From the NCBI GenBank assembly GCA_003117195.1, contig BDSI01000043.1, positions 747,977-811,976 on the forward strand: 64,000 nt of DNA, written 5' to 3'. This DNA is from Eudorina sp. 2006-703-Eu-15 (Eukaryota; Chlorophyta; Chlorophyceae; Chlamydomonadales; Volvocaceae). Shown piece by piece: positions 12,801 through 25,504 of this stretch. Within the stretch, counting starts at the first letter, position 1. Each line of letters starts with the position of its first letter. The translations under genes and the position numbers were made by a program. The notes below the pieces were generated by a model. It made no database searches, was not told the DNA's origin, and saw only the letters and a program-made list of their open reading frames with translations.

Positions 12801-14548
12801 CGCCACCGGGCCGGGCCCTCCCCCTCGACATCAACATCATTATCAGTTTCATTACCAGTGTCACCACCAGTCGACGAGGCCCTCCACCCCCCTTCATGTC
12901 AACAAAGAAACCCTATCGCGAAAAGTCACCGAATGTGCGGTAGTCGTCCGGGTGGCGGACGTCGCCGTTGAAGTACGTCGGCTCTCCACACCCACCCACT
13001 TTTGGTCTCTTATTCAAACGCACTTTTGGTCTCTTATTCAAACACGCTTTTGGTGTATTCCCCCATCGAGGAAAGCCCCACAGCTACCGCCACATCTCAG
13101 TCACCCCCACAGTCCCACCACCCCCATACACCCAAATACACACCCACACGGCGTTTTGCTCGCAGTTGCAACGGGACTCCGAAAACAACGCGAGCGGATT
13201 CCACGCACGCACTGCATTTTGGTGTGAGTCCGTGTGCCCAAGGCAGCCGACCCGCAACAGCAGGTAGTCTTCCGCAAAGCAGCGAACCCAACAGCGCGCC
13301 TATTCGACAGAGGTCTTCCGACACCGCAGCCTTTTTATTTCACTGTATGGGTCAATGGGCAATGGGATATATTGTATACGCATACAGGCAACTCCTAGGG
13401 CCCCGTGCATGTCCCGCACTCTTGTTCTGCTCGCCTAAAGAACACACCCACACTCACACATACACACCCACATGATCCACACTCACGTTCCGCAGCACCC
13501 GCCCCCAGGCCGCGTACTTGGGCGCCGCTTGGGGCATCTGCAGCAGCCCCCACTCCGGCCGCGGCACCGACGGCGGCAGCGGGGGCAGCTGGTGCCGAAA
13601 CGACGGCACAGGCCCGGCGGCGGCCGCCGCCGCTTCGGCCGCCGCCGCCGCCAGCGGGTCCGCCGCCGCCGCGCCATCATCGTCCGGGGCCGCCGCCGCG
13701 GCGCCCGGCAGCGCCGCCAGCGGCAGCGCGGCCGCGGCGTCGCCGACGCCGTCGCCTCTGCGCTTGGCCCCCGCCATGTACTTGACGAAGCGGACCCCCT
13801 TGATGACGGCGGCGGGCAGGAAGATGACGTGGGCTGCGCGCAGCAGGACCTCGCGCTTGGGGCCGTGCCCCAGGCGGCGCTCGTTGAGTACGAGCACCAG
13901 GGCGGCGGTCTCCACAGCGGCTGTGGGGCGCTTGGCCAAGCGGCGCGCAGCGCCTAGAAGCAGCAACTGCACGGGTGGGTGGTTGAGTTTCGGGGTAGTT
14001 GGGTTGGTGGGTGGGTGGGCGTGGTGGAAGGATTGCGACGCTGGATTATGGGAGGGGCCCAGGGAGTAACTGTGGCCGTGAAAGAGGCGAGGTGGAAGGC
14101 GCGAGAAAAACGTTTGGCGTGATGGCTGAAATGGTATTAACCTGCCTTCGCACCGGAGACATCTGAGCGCAAGACGCGAGGGTAAGGGCGGACGGGCCGC
14201 TGGGGCAACCCAACCTAGCTGCGGGGCATTGGGCCGTATTCTGGCGGTGAAATGGAGTTATGCACGAGGAACCCCTGATGTGGCCGCATTGCTGAAAGAG
14301 CCTGCCCCTGGCTGCCACACGGCTCACACCGCGTTGTGCTGTGTACGAAACCCGGGGTGCGAAACGATGGCTGTCAAGACCCCAGCACCATGGTGGTTAA
14401 TCACGGCGCAGCCGCGCAAGGACGTAAGGCCGGTGCCAAGCAAAACGGCCATCAGGAGTGCATCGCCATTACTCAACCTACAACTGTCCTGTAGAGCGTC
14501 CGAGTCCCATGCGAACCGTCCCAACCCCGGGTATAACTTTGGCAACAG
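9833..14548 (-). CDS. SEC14-like CRAL-TRIO domain protein
   Basis: Six exons join in phase 0: 14330-14548, 13487-13966, 12383-12478, 11440-12234, 10697-10789 and 9833-10222, giving about 690 residues. An upstream first exon is not settled; an ATG at 14856 opening MWKLIGK with a donor after seven codons would fit. The CRAL-TRIO N-terminal helices read DGLELTRYLLYCGLL then ANWRASYPFMTARELADW. The lipid-binding core reads TLWLHVHLAQAV, LRLAPMFREFARLVQRHYPG, and AMYLVDFPRGLRMSVGAVLN followed by LLSAETRQKV. These match SEC14-type phosphoinositide/lipid transfer proteins. Between the second and third core strands lies a roughly 110-residue Ala/Gly/Ser insert. The N-terminal 230 residues are hydrophobic to basic and unassigned. 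A C-terminal segment VRVVPALVMAAMACLTY may be a membrane anchor. The lipid ligand is unknown. Confidence 0.82.
10240..10370. repeat. GCAG/GGCA tetranucleotide repeats
   Basis: Repeated GGCA units fill much of the intron between the last two CRAL-TRIO exons. They produce spurious Ala-Cys-Leu-Pro frames. Confidence 0.85.
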
Positions 14549-15299
14549 CTGGCGCAGGGTCCCGACAACTGACAGTTTGCGCTAGATTCTAAAATCCAAA
14601 GTGTGGCTTTGAGACGAACAGAGTGCGCACCCCACTGCCAAAACCGCGCGGTTCCCACGCACGGTTCCGACTGGCAAAAATCATAATACGAGCACGACAG
14701 ATATAGTTGCAGCAATTCCACAACTATGAAGCGACACATTCGTTTTCGCTCTCCAAAGTAGGTCCACGCCTTTGCGTGACCTTTCCGGGACAGTAACGTC
14801 CTTCTGAGCAACGAGCGCAGCAGGCAAACACCGACCTTGCCAATTAATTTCCACATGATGACCGAGAGCACGACTCCTCGACTCTTTTTCAGGGCAGGCC
14901 ACACAGGCCAATCGCGCCCTATTCCCGCATTTCTAAGAGTCCTTGGCAAGTGATAAACAGCAACAAGTCTAAGGCATAATTATGATTGTTTGTGCTATCA
15001 ATAGTAGCGATTGCGGCCCGATCGCAAAAGTGCTGGATTATCGATTGCACAGTCAGCAGATAGGAATTTGTGTGATCGCAATGCAATATGTCTATTGTGC
15101 CTGGCTTAAGACTAAATACGCTTCAGGCGTTGCAAGATTGAAGTCACCTTGTGGATGCCGTACAACATTGGTTGAAAAACAGTTTTTGGAACTCTTCGGT
15201 CTTGGGTGACGCGAAAGGCGTTTGACATGATATTACCAAGAGAGCGCACTCATTGATTGTAGTGATATTTGCAGCCAAGCCTTACTTCTTACCGTCAAA
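14549..15299. other. Divergent 5' region of two genes
   Basis: This interval separates the leftward CRAL-TRIO gene from the rightward FAD oxidoreductase gene and has lower GC than the introns. It should contain both promoters and the unresolved CRAL-TRIO first exon. I could not identify a TATA box with confidence. Confidence 0.45.
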
Positions 15300-18200
15300 A
15301 TGCATCGAGGCGCTGCAAGTGGCGCTGCAGCGCTGGGCTCTGCAGCGCCCCAGGAACAAGCATCGTCGTCGCCTGTGGCGAAACCAGCGCGCAACGCGCC
15401 CAGCGACGCGAAGGCGAGGCAACCGCAAGCCCAGCCACAGGTGCGACGCCAGCCGAACCAGCGGACCGCGGAGGCTGGCGTCCAGCGCGCCCCGGTCCCC
15501 CTCGATGCCGTGGAGAAGGCTCGCCGCCAGATGGGTTACCGCAACAGCTGGCACCGGCGTCAAGTTGACCAGGACGCTCAGGTGCGGCAAGTGGGCCACG
15601 TCAACATGGCTAATTACACCAATCCCGCATGTACATGTCCTTGACACACACATATTCAACACACGGTGTGATTGTTGGGGCCCTGACGGCGCATTCCTTT
15701 CAGCTTAGAGCTTAGCACACAGTGTCGGTGTCACGGCGGCAAGGCACATGGTGTCCAGGCCCCCTCCCAGCCCCCTCTCCCAACCCCTCTACCAGCCCCC
15801 CTACCAGCCCCCCTACCAGCCCCCCGCCCGGCGCCATCGGTACCGAAGTAGCCCGCAACGAACCACCCGGTGTCTGCCACCGCCGTTCCTCCCCCGGGGT
15901 CAGCGGCTCCCCGCAAGCCGCCTGCCACTCGGCTGAACAATCACCCAGGCCCTCACCCCCCTCTGTCTCGTCTCCTGTGCCAAGCTCCCGCTCCCCTCCT
16001 CCTCCTCCCCTCCTCCTCCCGCTCCTCCTCGTCCTCGCCCCCCTCCTCCTGCCCCTCGCTTCGGAGCACCAGGTGCGGTGGCCCGAGCCCCTGTCCCTGA
16101 ACCCCTCCGTGGCCATCATCGGGGGCGGCATGTCCGGACTGATGTGTGCGCGGGAGCTGGCGCGGCTGGGTATCAGGTGGGGTGCCCGGGGGTTCGGAGT
16201 TGCGGGGTTGGGTGGTGGCGATCAGGAGGAAAAAGCGGGGCGTGAGGTGCGCCAGCTGGGCAGCATGCTTCGGAAAAGAGGGGGAGCAGGAAGCCGAGAA
16301 CAGGGGGAGAGGAGGGGCCACCGGTCAGACGGAAGCTGGGGGCCCGTAAGATCAGGCCGGACAGCCACCGTCGCAGCCCTTGCAGTCCTCCCCCCTCGCC
16401 GACCCACGGGTCGCGCCCCCTAGCCCCCTGCCCCCTGCCCCCCCGTTCCCCTGTAACGCGTCCCGGATCTGACCACCACCCAGAGCGGCGAACGCTGTGT
16501 TCCAAGCCCGCTGTGCCCCCATCGGCAGCTCCCTCGCCCTCACCCGCACCCTCGCCCCTTCCCGTCCTCGCCCCTTCCCCTTCCCGCCCTCAGGAGTACG
16601 GTGTTCGACACGGGCAAGCACGGCGTGGGCGGCCGCATGGCCACGCGGGCAAGCGGGGAGGCCTCACTGCGCGCCGGGACGGGGTCGCTGGCGAAACCGG
16701 CCGTACCGCTGAGCGGACTCAGGCAGGTGTCCTGTAGGGGCGCGGGGTTGTACGACAGGGTTGTGAAAGGGGCAGGAAGCACCGGGATGGGGATATAGGG
16801 GGCAGGGTACCGTACCAGGACATCGCGGGCGGGTGACGAGGGTTGCAGGACACGCACGGCAGAGCTTCCGGAACGGTTGTTGCGCGACAGGGGTGGGGCG
16901 CGAAGCAGGGTGCGGGTGATCCACGGGTCGGCACGGGAACTCCAGGGAGGAGGCTTTCCTGCCGACGCTTCCGTGCTCGATGCACACAGCAGCCGGACGC
17001 AGCTCTGCGGGGAGGGCTATTCCTCCTCGGATCGGGGGAGGGTCCTGGCTGTGTGACGCGGCATGGGGGGAAGGACTGCACGGTTTGTCTGCCTGGGACC
17101 CTCTCTTACCCCTCCCCCCTTCCCCCGGGTTACGCGCAGGTTCGACCACGCGGCCCAGTTCTTCACCGTCACGGGTGCGGCTGCGGCGGGGGGGGCTTGC
17201 GGGTTGGGATCGGAGAGGCGGGGGGGGTGTTTGAGCGCGGGGGGGGTACAGGAAACTGGTAGACATTTCAAACTGCGCTGCTGCGAGAGCAAAGGGCGGA
17301 GGGGGTCCGCGTGCCTCAACACCCCATGGAGGATCCGGAGCTGAGCTGCCGACGATGCCACCGGCCCTGTCGCCGTGTTGGTTTCGGGGCTGCCCCTCCC
17401 CCTCCTGTAGAGTGGACCGCCTGGGCTGTGGGGGAGTGGGGGATGGGGGAGAAGGCTAGCGAGCCAGGTTGGGAGGTTCAGGGACGCGGATGGGTGGGGG
17501 GGAGAAACAGGGCGCCGGATGGAGTTGCCGTACATACTGACGAGACACGCCCTGATGGGCTGCTCGCGAAACACCCTTACCGGCGCCCATGATCGGATGC
17601 TCACCACCCCCCTCGAATCCTTCCCCGTCCCTCCCTGGCCCCCCTCTCCCCTTCCAATGCCCTGTACACCCCTCCGCCCCCCCCTCCCCGCTTCCCCCCT
17701 TCCCCCCTTCCCCCCTTTGCAGACCCCGCGTTCCAGGCGGTGGTGGACGAGTGGGTGGCGGCGGGGGCGGTGCGCGTGTGGGACGGCCCCGTGGGAACCC
17801 TGCGCGCCGCCACGGGCGCCTTCTCGCGGCTGCCCGACCAGCCGCCCCGCTACGTCGCCACCCGGGGCATGAGGGCACTGGCGGAGGGGCTGGCGGCGGA
17901 GCTGGAGGGGCCGGGCGGGCGGGGCCGGGTGGAGCTGCGGCGGCCGGTGTGGGTGGGCAAGATGCAGGTGGGTGTGGGTGGGCAAGATGCAGGTGGGTGG
18001 GGGTGTGGGGTGCTGGGGTCGGGGGTGGCCTGGGGTCGGGGGTGGCCTGGGGTCGGGAGGGTTTACTGCGGTCAGCCAGGGATTACAGCCCGGCGGGCTT
18101 CCTTCCCTGGCCGCACAGTGATGGTCGCTCAGTTTCTCAAGGTGAAAGTCCCTGCACTCCCACGTTCCCCCTTGGCTTGCTAGCTGGCTCTTTCTCTCGA

Positions 18201-21200
18201 TGCGCCTCGGTTTGTGTGCCAGCCTGCCAGCCTGCCGCATACCACCATGTCTATGTGTAGGGTACACTAAACTCGAGCTATGTCATCCTACATCAAGTGC
18301 AACATACATCATACATGGGGGGGAGGCGCGGGGGTAAACCAGGCTCCCGGCGCAGCGCACACTGAGGACAGACTGAGGGCTTACTTCGCCGCGGGCGATC
18401 CGATCCGGAGCTGTCGTTCACGGCCCCCTAACGTCCATGGCGCAGCGCTGTGGTCCCATCCTCTGGCCCCACCCACCCATGGACCTTTGCCCCCGCCCTC
18501 CGCCCGCCGGCCCCCCTCCAGCCCCCCCGCCTCCGGTCCCCCCTTCCGGCACCCCCGCCCCCGCCCTCCGCCTCCGTCAGGCAGTGGAAGGCCGCGGCTG
18601 GTCGCTCCAGGGGGAGGGCCGCGACCAGGGCATGTACGACGTGGTGGTCATCGCGCACAACGGCAAATGCGCCAACCGGCTGGTCGGACCCACGGGTCAG
18701 TGAACCAACGCACGCGACTCCCTCCCTGCAGCCCTTGCCGTACCTGCGGGTCTGTCTGCGGGTCTGTCTGTGGGGCCCTTCACCTCCTGGCCTGCGCAAG
18801 CTTTCTCCGCTTGCTTCTCCGCCAAGGGCCACCTCCCTGAAAACCCCCGCCTCACCCCGCTGCGCCAACGCTCTTCTCCGTCCCCGCCCCCAGGGGCGAT
18901 TAGCCGCTGCCTACCCATTCTCCACCCTGCCTTCCCTTTCTGTCTGGGCAGTTTTGATTCCAACTCCCTTCCCCCCCTCCCCCTCCCCCCTTTGTCCCAA
19001 CGGCAGGCGCCCCCAAGGTGGCGGAGCAGCTGATGCGTCTGCGCCTGAACGCGGTGTGGGCCCTGATGGTGGCCTTCGACGGCCCCGTGCCGGTGCCCTT
19101 CGAAGGTGGGAAGGTGGGCCCTGGGGCCTCTCGGAGGGACCCGCCTGGCGCCTACCACCTCTCCCTCCCTCACCCCCTCCCTCACCCCCTCCCTCACCCC
19201 CTCCCTCACCCCCTCTCTCACCCCCTCCCTCACCCCCTCCCTCACCCCCTCTCTCGCCATCCCTCCCCCGCCCGGTGCGGTGCGGTGCGGTGCAGCTGCC
19301 GTCTCTTTGGATGAATAAATGAACGTTACAGCGGACCCCAAAGGGATCAACTGTGTATACGGTACCAAGGCAAGCCCCAGTAGGCCCCACCGACAAGGCG
19401 GCAAGACACCACCACACCTCAACGCCGCGAACAAAAACACATCGGGCCATGACCCCACCCAGACAGACACCGACGCAAGCAGTCTCTTCGTTGCGCCGAC
19501 GTCTGGCAACCTCCGCCCCGCCCCGCCCCGCCCCGCCCCGCCCCGGCCCCCCCCCTTGGCCACAGGTGCCTTCATCCAGGGCAGTCCGGTGCTCAGCTGG
19601 GCGGCCAACAACACGTCCAAGATGCAGCTGAGGTGGGCGGCGGGGAGGACCCGTGCGCCCCTGTGTGTGTGCGTGTGTGTGAGCGTGTGTGTTTGTGCGT
19701 GTGTGTGTTAGCAAGGAGAAAAGCTGAGCCGCGAATAAGCAGAACCGTGTCCAGCAATGCAACCGACGACTGAGACCGAGACCAGAGTTACCAATATGCC
19801 AGGGCGAAGTATGTCGACCATAAGTAGTCCCAAGGTGGTGTAGTCCGTGATGCTGTAGCGCCCCGTATCGTTGTCGAGCGCCGGTGGGCGCCGTGACGCC
19901 AGCAGAAGTAGCGGCTATGACGTCGTAGGCTAATGCAGACGAAACCCTACTAAACTACCTACTGATCCTAAGGTGCAGCAAAAGCAAGGGCGTATGCGTC
20001 AACAGCGCGTGCAATGCCGACAGCAAGCAAGTGCCCGGCACAACCGTCCCAGCCCGTGCAGAAGGAAAAGATACTGACCTGAATGCAGAAACGGGAGCAC
20101 CAAGCGAAGCAGCACCGTCAGTGGTTATCGAAGCGAAGTCGGAGGACATGCAAGGCGGATGGCAAGACAGGGACACACGTGAGCGCGACGGTCCTAAAAG
20201 TGGTTAGTAAGAAGGAAAAAACGAGCAAAGCAAAGGGAATGGAAAGATGCGGGTGCCGAATATGCAGTGATATGCCGGGTACGAACGCGGTCAACTGCCG
20301 TCACAGCGCAGGGGCAAAGAACTAATAGCAGATGCTGCGGACTGCCGGCGTGCGGACTCTGCGTGTGTGTGTGTGTGTGTGTGTGCATGAGTACGGCAGC
20401 TGCCCGCAGCGGGCACCTGTCCCCCGCTGCCCTGCTCCCGCCCCACCCCTGCCTCCTTGCACAGTGCCCGGCTGTGAGAGAGGGTGCTCCTGTGCGGTCA
20501 CGCCGAGGCAGACCTCCGCGATTGCGTCCGTGCCAAGGGTGAAAGCTGACAGGGGTTTCAACCAGGTGACGAGTGCCGTACTGATCGGGGATGTGCCGCA
20601 CAACCCGCACCACCCCAGCACAGCCGCCCCCAACCCACCCGCCGCACACATACACAGACACAGACACACACAGACACGGCGGGTCTCTTATCTCAACACA
20701 CACATACACGCGATTCCCCGCCCCACCCCCGCACCCCCCACCCCCGCCGGGCCCCAGGCACACGCCCGGTGACGTCGAGTGCTGGACCCTCTTCTCGACC
20801 AACGCGTACGGCCAGGCGAACAAGGTACGACACGGCACCTTCCCACGGGACGGGACGGTGCCGCACACTGCGGGAGGGTTGCTGCCCTCCACGAACCCGG
20901 GTCTCAGCCCGCCCGCCCGTACATCGCCCCCGCTGACCAACACCCGCCGACTCCCGCGCTCCGCACTCTCCCTCCCATACACACCGACACACGCGCCCAT
21001 CCCCAAGCCTCTCCGCCCTTCCACGCCTCCCCCCTCCTGTGTACGCCCTGCGGTCAACCCCTCTCACCCCAGCGCAGTTTGAATACGTCCTATTACCCCC
21101 CTCTCCTCGCCCTTCCCCCGCCGTGTCCCCCCCCCAGGTGCCGCAGGAGGCCATCCCCTCGGATGTGGCGGACAAGGTGGCCGCGGAGATGGTGGCGGCG

Positions 21201-22589
21201 TTCCAGCAGGCGACCCGTGGGTCGGCGGCGGGGCCGGGGGCAGCTGCCCGCAGCTGGCCGCGACCCGTGTTCACGCGGGTGCAGCTGTGGGGGGCGGCGC
21301 TGCCGCTCAACACGCCCGGGGTGCCTTGCATCCTGGACCCTGACAGCCGGGTGGGGTGGGGTGGGGTGGGGTGGGCGTGCGGGTGGGGTGGGTCCATGGG
21401 TTGCTGGGTCGGGCTGTGTCGGTGGTGGGTTGCACCGGCTCCGGGGGGTTGGTCCGCTGGTGGCGTGGTGGGTGCGGGTTCGCTGTCTTGATTGACACAG
21501 GAGTTTGGTTCGCTTTTAAACCCTAAATGCCTGTCAGTACGACATGACTCAACACGCACACGCGCATTCGGCACGCACCCACCCCACTCACCCAGCCAGC
21601 CAGCTGAGGACTTGAGGCGCCGGGGTGGAGGTTGGGGGAGCAAAGTCCTGTCCCCTGGTTGTTCCACCAACACCCCACCATTGTCACCGTCCTGGCTGGG
21701 ACCTGACCTGCTCCTGTGACCTGCTCCCCGGACCCCGGGGTCCTGCCCCCCCCCCTCCCCCCCTTCCCCAGGTGGCCGTGTGCGGCGACTGGCTGAGCGG
21801 GGGCAGCCTGCAGGCGGCGGCGGTCAGTGGCATCACGCTGGCCCGCCAGATCGCAGGTGGGCGCCCCGCGACCCGCCAACCGCTTACCCGCTACCCGCCA
21901 ACCGCTTATCCGCTACCCGCCAACCGCCGCAGTCTCCCTCAAGGCTCCGCCCTGCTCGCCGCCGCGTTGCGCTGCCGCTGCGCCCTGTCACGCTGCCAAG
22001 TCACGAGTCACGTGTATCCTTTCAGTGAGCGGTGACCTGCGCCGCCCTAACCGCTAACCGGAAGTCCCCTCGGACCGAGTCCCGTGGTAGCGCGACCCAA
22101 CCCTCCGTACATCCGTGACAAGGGCGGTGCGGTGCCCTCCCACTGTCGAGGCCGGTCGGTCGCGATCCTGAGCCCAGCCCTCCCCCCCCCCCCACCACCA
22201 CCACCACCTGGGCACCTTTCTCTAGGCGCCTATCCTACGTTCCTACCTGTCCCCGCCTCGGGGCTCCGGTCACAACTGGGTCCCCTTCCCCTCCCCTTGA
22301 GCTGCTGCTCCCCACATCGCCCACATCCGCCCACATCTCCGTGTGATTGCCCATTAGCCTCGTCCCTCTGCCCCTTGCCCCCCCGGGACGTTGGCGCTGG
22401 CAGCAGCGCAGCGCCAATCATCGCTGTGCCTAGCTGCCTACCAACGCCTAGCTGCATCCCCCTCGCTTCCCCGTTGCAGGGCTGCGCGGCAAGTCGGGCC
22501 CCGAGCAGCTGGCGCCCTTCCGACTAGGACTGGACGTGACCCAGTTCAAGCCGCTGAGGGCCACCGACATCGGGGAGTTCCCGCACTGA
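15300..22589 (+). CDS. Renalase/amine-oxidase-like FAD-dependent oxidoreductase
   Basis: Twelve exons close in phase to 516 residues: 15300-15581, 16073-16176, 16594-16722, 17140-17174, 17723-17967, 18581-18695, 19007-19105, 19566-19632, 20758-20824, 21138-21350, 21772-21856 and 22480-22589. The Rossmann FAD motif VAIIGGGMSGLMCARELA sits near residue 106, followed by VFDTGKHGVGGRMATR and FDHAAQFFTVT. The middle carries DVVVIAHNGKCANRLVG, VLSWAANNTSKMQL and ECWTLFSTNAYGQANK. The closing FAD-contact motif is VAVCGDWLSGGSLQAAAVSG. The order matches plant and cyanobacterial NAD(P)/FAD oxidoreductases of the renalase group (for example Arabidopsis At3g04650). The first 94 residues are Ala/Gln/Arg-rich and could be a plastid transit peptide. 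The third exon needs a GC donor (AG|GCAGGT at 16723) to keep frame. The substrate is unknown. Confidence 0.86.
19150..19262. repeat. CTCACCCCCTCC tandem repeat
   Basis: About nine copies of a 12-base CCCTCCCTCACC-type unit lie in the intron after the 19007-19105 exon. Confidence 0.85.
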
Positions 22590-24102
22590 GCGGCGGCGGG
22601 GGGGCCCCGGCGCAGTACAACAAGGGGAAGGGGAACGCCCGGTTACGCGCAGTCGCCGGGGCAGCGAGGCTGTCTCCGGAGATCCAATGCTGCCTGGGGT
22701 CCACCTTGGACCTGCGCCCTGCGTCGATCCCCGCGCCAGCGGGTGCGTTTGTGCGTCGGCACCGGCGAGCCCGGCCCTTGGTCCCGCTCCGGGGCCCCGG
22801 CCCCGCTCCGTGTTTAGTGGCTTGCAGCGGCGGCCTGACTCTCTTCTCTCCGGGCAGTCAGCTCTTGGGGTGGGGGGTCCCGATCCTGGCGCTGTCTTCA
22901 AAGGACAGGAGGGGGGGCCCGGAGGTGCCCCGGCAGTGCTGACCGCCACCCAAGGTGGAGGGAGACAGGGTGCGGGAGGGGGAGGGCGCGAGACTCCAGG
23001 GAGGGTGGCCGGGATTCGAGGGCGGTTGAGGGAGTGGAAGGGAGTGAGAGGATGCGAGAGGGAGGGAAGGGAAAGAGAGATGAGTTGTATGTCATGGGTT
23101 GCTGCGCGTGTGGGAGGTTAGACGATAGAGAGGGAGGGAGAGAGGGAGGGAGAGAGGGAGGGAGAGAGGGAGGGAGAGTGGGAGAGGGGGAGGGAGAGAG
23201 GGAGGGAGTGGAGCGGAGGGCGGAGGGCGGAGGGCGGGACGTCACCACCGGCCCACCGGGGAGTGTAAGGGGAGCGCGGAGTGCAGGCCGCAGTGCCCTA
23301 CCCTGCGGAGAGACCGCCGGGCGGTCATGGCGCATGTGGCGGGAGGGAGGGCGGGAGGGAGGGGAGGGGGGGCCAGCGGGTGGCGGAAGACTGCCGAAGA
23401 CGCGATCGGGCGCGGGCATTCCCTGGCACACACCCAGCGACCAACGTGGAGGGGTCGTCGTTGCGCGCAGGGGGTGCGGCGGACGTGCGCCTGGGCGCTG
23501 TGTCAGCGCCCGATGTCTGACGCGAGGGCAGCTGCGCGGCAGGCCCGCGCTGCGATGTCATTTGAGGTGCATGCGAAAGGAGAATTTTCAATGGATTTGT
23601 ACGGATGGATGGTTGAGTGTTACAGCGAACCCCCCTGAAGAAGTCATCGGGTCAAGCAGCTGTCAAAGGGGTGGACAGCGCTCGCACCTGACTGTCTCTC
23701 AGGCGGGCCAAACGATATCACCTCGATGGATCACCACCAATCCCAGCCAAGAATTTGACCTAAAGTTCCTGCGATACGAGTTTGTCTTCGAGAAACCTTG
23801 CCGCTGTACCGATAGGGGTCTGCGATGTTCGCCTACGACATATGCCAAAGGCCTGCACGGTCACTAGATGGTGCTCTGTGACTGCACTGCAGCAGCGCCC
23901 CACGTGCTTGGATGACCAATTGTCGTGTTTGGGACGGAGCGGGGCAGGTGTTAACGCTTGGGTGCAAACCGTTATCGTAGTCTGCATGTTTACTAAATCT
24001 AGCTATTATTGCCAGAGTTCCTTCGCCAAGTTTGTGCCGAACGACCGGGGCTGCGGAGCGCAACTCATTCCGGAACGAGCGGGATTGCCGACACGCATTA
24101 AA
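22590..24102. other. Intergenic region with GAGG repeats
   Basis: This region holds the 3' UTR of the FAD oxidoreductase and upstream sequence of the small membrane protein gene. A GAGGGAGA repeat occupies 23126-23215, and a TGTAA at 23264-23268 may end the oxidoreductase transcript. I see no conserved coding segment. Confidence 0.45.
23126..23215. repeat. GAGGGAGAG tandem repeat
   Basis: A simple purine repeat downstream of the FAD oxidoreductase stop codon. Confidence 0.85.
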
Positions 24103-24475
24103 ATGGTGATTTGTATTGAATGTGGCAGCAACAACGCGTGCAGGTGCGTATCCAGGCGCGCGCTCTTTCAATAATATATTGCGGACCCACGGGACGCACT
24201 GCATAAGTTCTTTCGCAATGGAGCAATACGTTGATAAATACTACTAATGAGCATCAGATGCTGCATAACCGGCTTGTGATTCCCTGTTGTTTGCGCCGTC
24301 TTGCAGGTGTAAGTGTCTGGGGCCTACGTTGGGCTTCACTGTGGGTGTCGTGGTCGCTGCCCTGGCCTACCCGCTGGGCGCCTTAATCTACTGCTTCAAC
24401 CAGCCTACAGCAGCCAAGCTTTTCTCGGCGCCGGCCGACGTCTACACGATGACTTCAGCGGCCCTCCCCATCTGA
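24103..24475 (+). CDS. Small Cys-rich single-pass membrane protein
   Basis: Two exons (24103-24143 and 24307-24475) join in phase to 69 residues. The protein starts MVICIECGSNNACRCKCLG, so it has a CxxC followed by a C-x-C-x-C cluster. A hydrophobic span GFTVGVVVAALAYPLGALIY follows, and then a short tail ending in SAALPI. The ATG has an AAA before it. The split codon (AG|G, Arg) and the flanking GTGCGT and TTGCAG splice sites support the model. A TGTAA lies 34 bases after the stop. I do not recognise the family. The Cys cluster could bind a metal or form disulfides; that is speculation. A longer 5' end cannot be excluded because the frame is open upstream. Confidence 0.55.
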
Positions 24476-24508
24476 ACAACGCGGGGACAGCGTTTGCGGA
24501 AAGCTCAC

Positions 24509-24513
24509 TGTAA
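24509..24513 (+). terminator. TGTAA polyadenylation signal
   Basis: This signal lies 34 bases after the stop of the small membrane protein gene, a normal distance for volvocine algae. Confidence 0.6.
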
Positions 24514-24816
24514 TGTATCGTTATCACGCAACAATCCCTCGGTGATAAGCAATGCAAACCAATGTCCACGCAGCACAGACGCGGCAGTGCCTAATCACCG
24601 CTTGGTGGTTCGTGGGGCCCACGTGCATTTCCGTCTACCTTCAGTAAATACATGACCAAGTATGCTATCGAAGTTTGGTTTGAGCTAAGGAGGAGACCGT
24701 GTAAGAGCAAAATACGGCCGCCGCCGCCGTACTAGCATCCCCACTTCAACGCGTTGGGTGCCGCCCTATGCCCTTCTTCCTTTGGCCTCTTTGGTGTGAT
24801 AAACAGCGCCGCAACC

Positions 24817-25354
24817 ATGGCCAAGTCCAAGAACCACACGGCGCACAACCAGAACCGCAAGGCGCACAGGCAGGAAGCATTCTGACTTTATAGCGGATAA
24901 TCACCGAAATTGCGTCAGTGACATAGCTTCTTTTGAATAATACAGGAACGGCATTAAGAAGCCCCAGAAGCACAAGTACAACTCGCGCAAGGGGGTGAGC
25001 CTGCCGCCGTTTGGGGACGTTCCGTGAAGCCTTGCCAGGATTGCTGCGTCACGGCTGGCGAGAATGCCGAACGATTAAATGAACTGAATGATTTTCCTTA
25101 GTCTCTGCTTTGCTGGGGGTCCTGGCCATCCGACTGTGAACTGAACTATTCCCTTTTTTTGCATGTAGATGGACCCTAAGTTCCTGCGCAACCAGGTGAG
25201 AGGGTCAAGGCTGTCTTAGGCGGGGTAAACTGGGAGGCATGGCATCTGTGACCTTCATGCGCATCGCCCCTAGTTGTTGCTTGAGTTCACTGCACCTTGC
25301 TTGGTTTCATGACTGCAGAGGTACTCCAAGAAGCACAACAAGAAGGTGGAGTAA
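24817..25354 (+). CDS. RPL29: 60S ribosomal protein eL29 (RPL29)
   Basis: Four exons (24817-24869, 24946-24994, 25169-25195, 25319-25354) give a 54-residue, highly basic protein. It begins MAKSKNHTAHNQNRKAHR, continues NGIKKPQKHKYNSRKG and MDPKFLRNQ, and ends RYSKKHNKKVE. This is the complete eukaryotic eL29 of the large ribosomal subunit at its usual short length. The first intron must use a GC donor (CACAG|GCAGGAAG), because the split Arg codon and the following Asn-Gly-Ile leave no GT alternative nearby. A TGTAA follows the stop by about 70 bases. The gene is expected to be strongly and constitutively expressed. Confidence 0.97.
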
Positions 25355-25422
25355 AGCGGCCATGAGGAGGCCTTGGGGCGTACGTCTTCCGGCTATCGCC
25401 CCCGGTGGCTATGCGGCATCTG

Positions 25423-25427
25423 TGTAA
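25423..25427 (+). terminator. TGTAA polyadenylation signal of RPL29
   Basis: It lies 69 bases after the RPL29 stop codon. Confidence 0.65.
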
Positions 25428-25504
25428 CGCGCCTTGTCGGTACTTTCCCTCCCCTGGTTCCTGGGCTGTGGGCAGCTCAGATGTGGTTCGGCACGGAAGT
25501 GGTT

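Noticed and set aside
13472..14069. Plus-strand open frames of 126-183 codons
   Set aside because: They are antisense shadows of the CRAL-TRIO exon 13487-13966 and of Ala-rich repeats.
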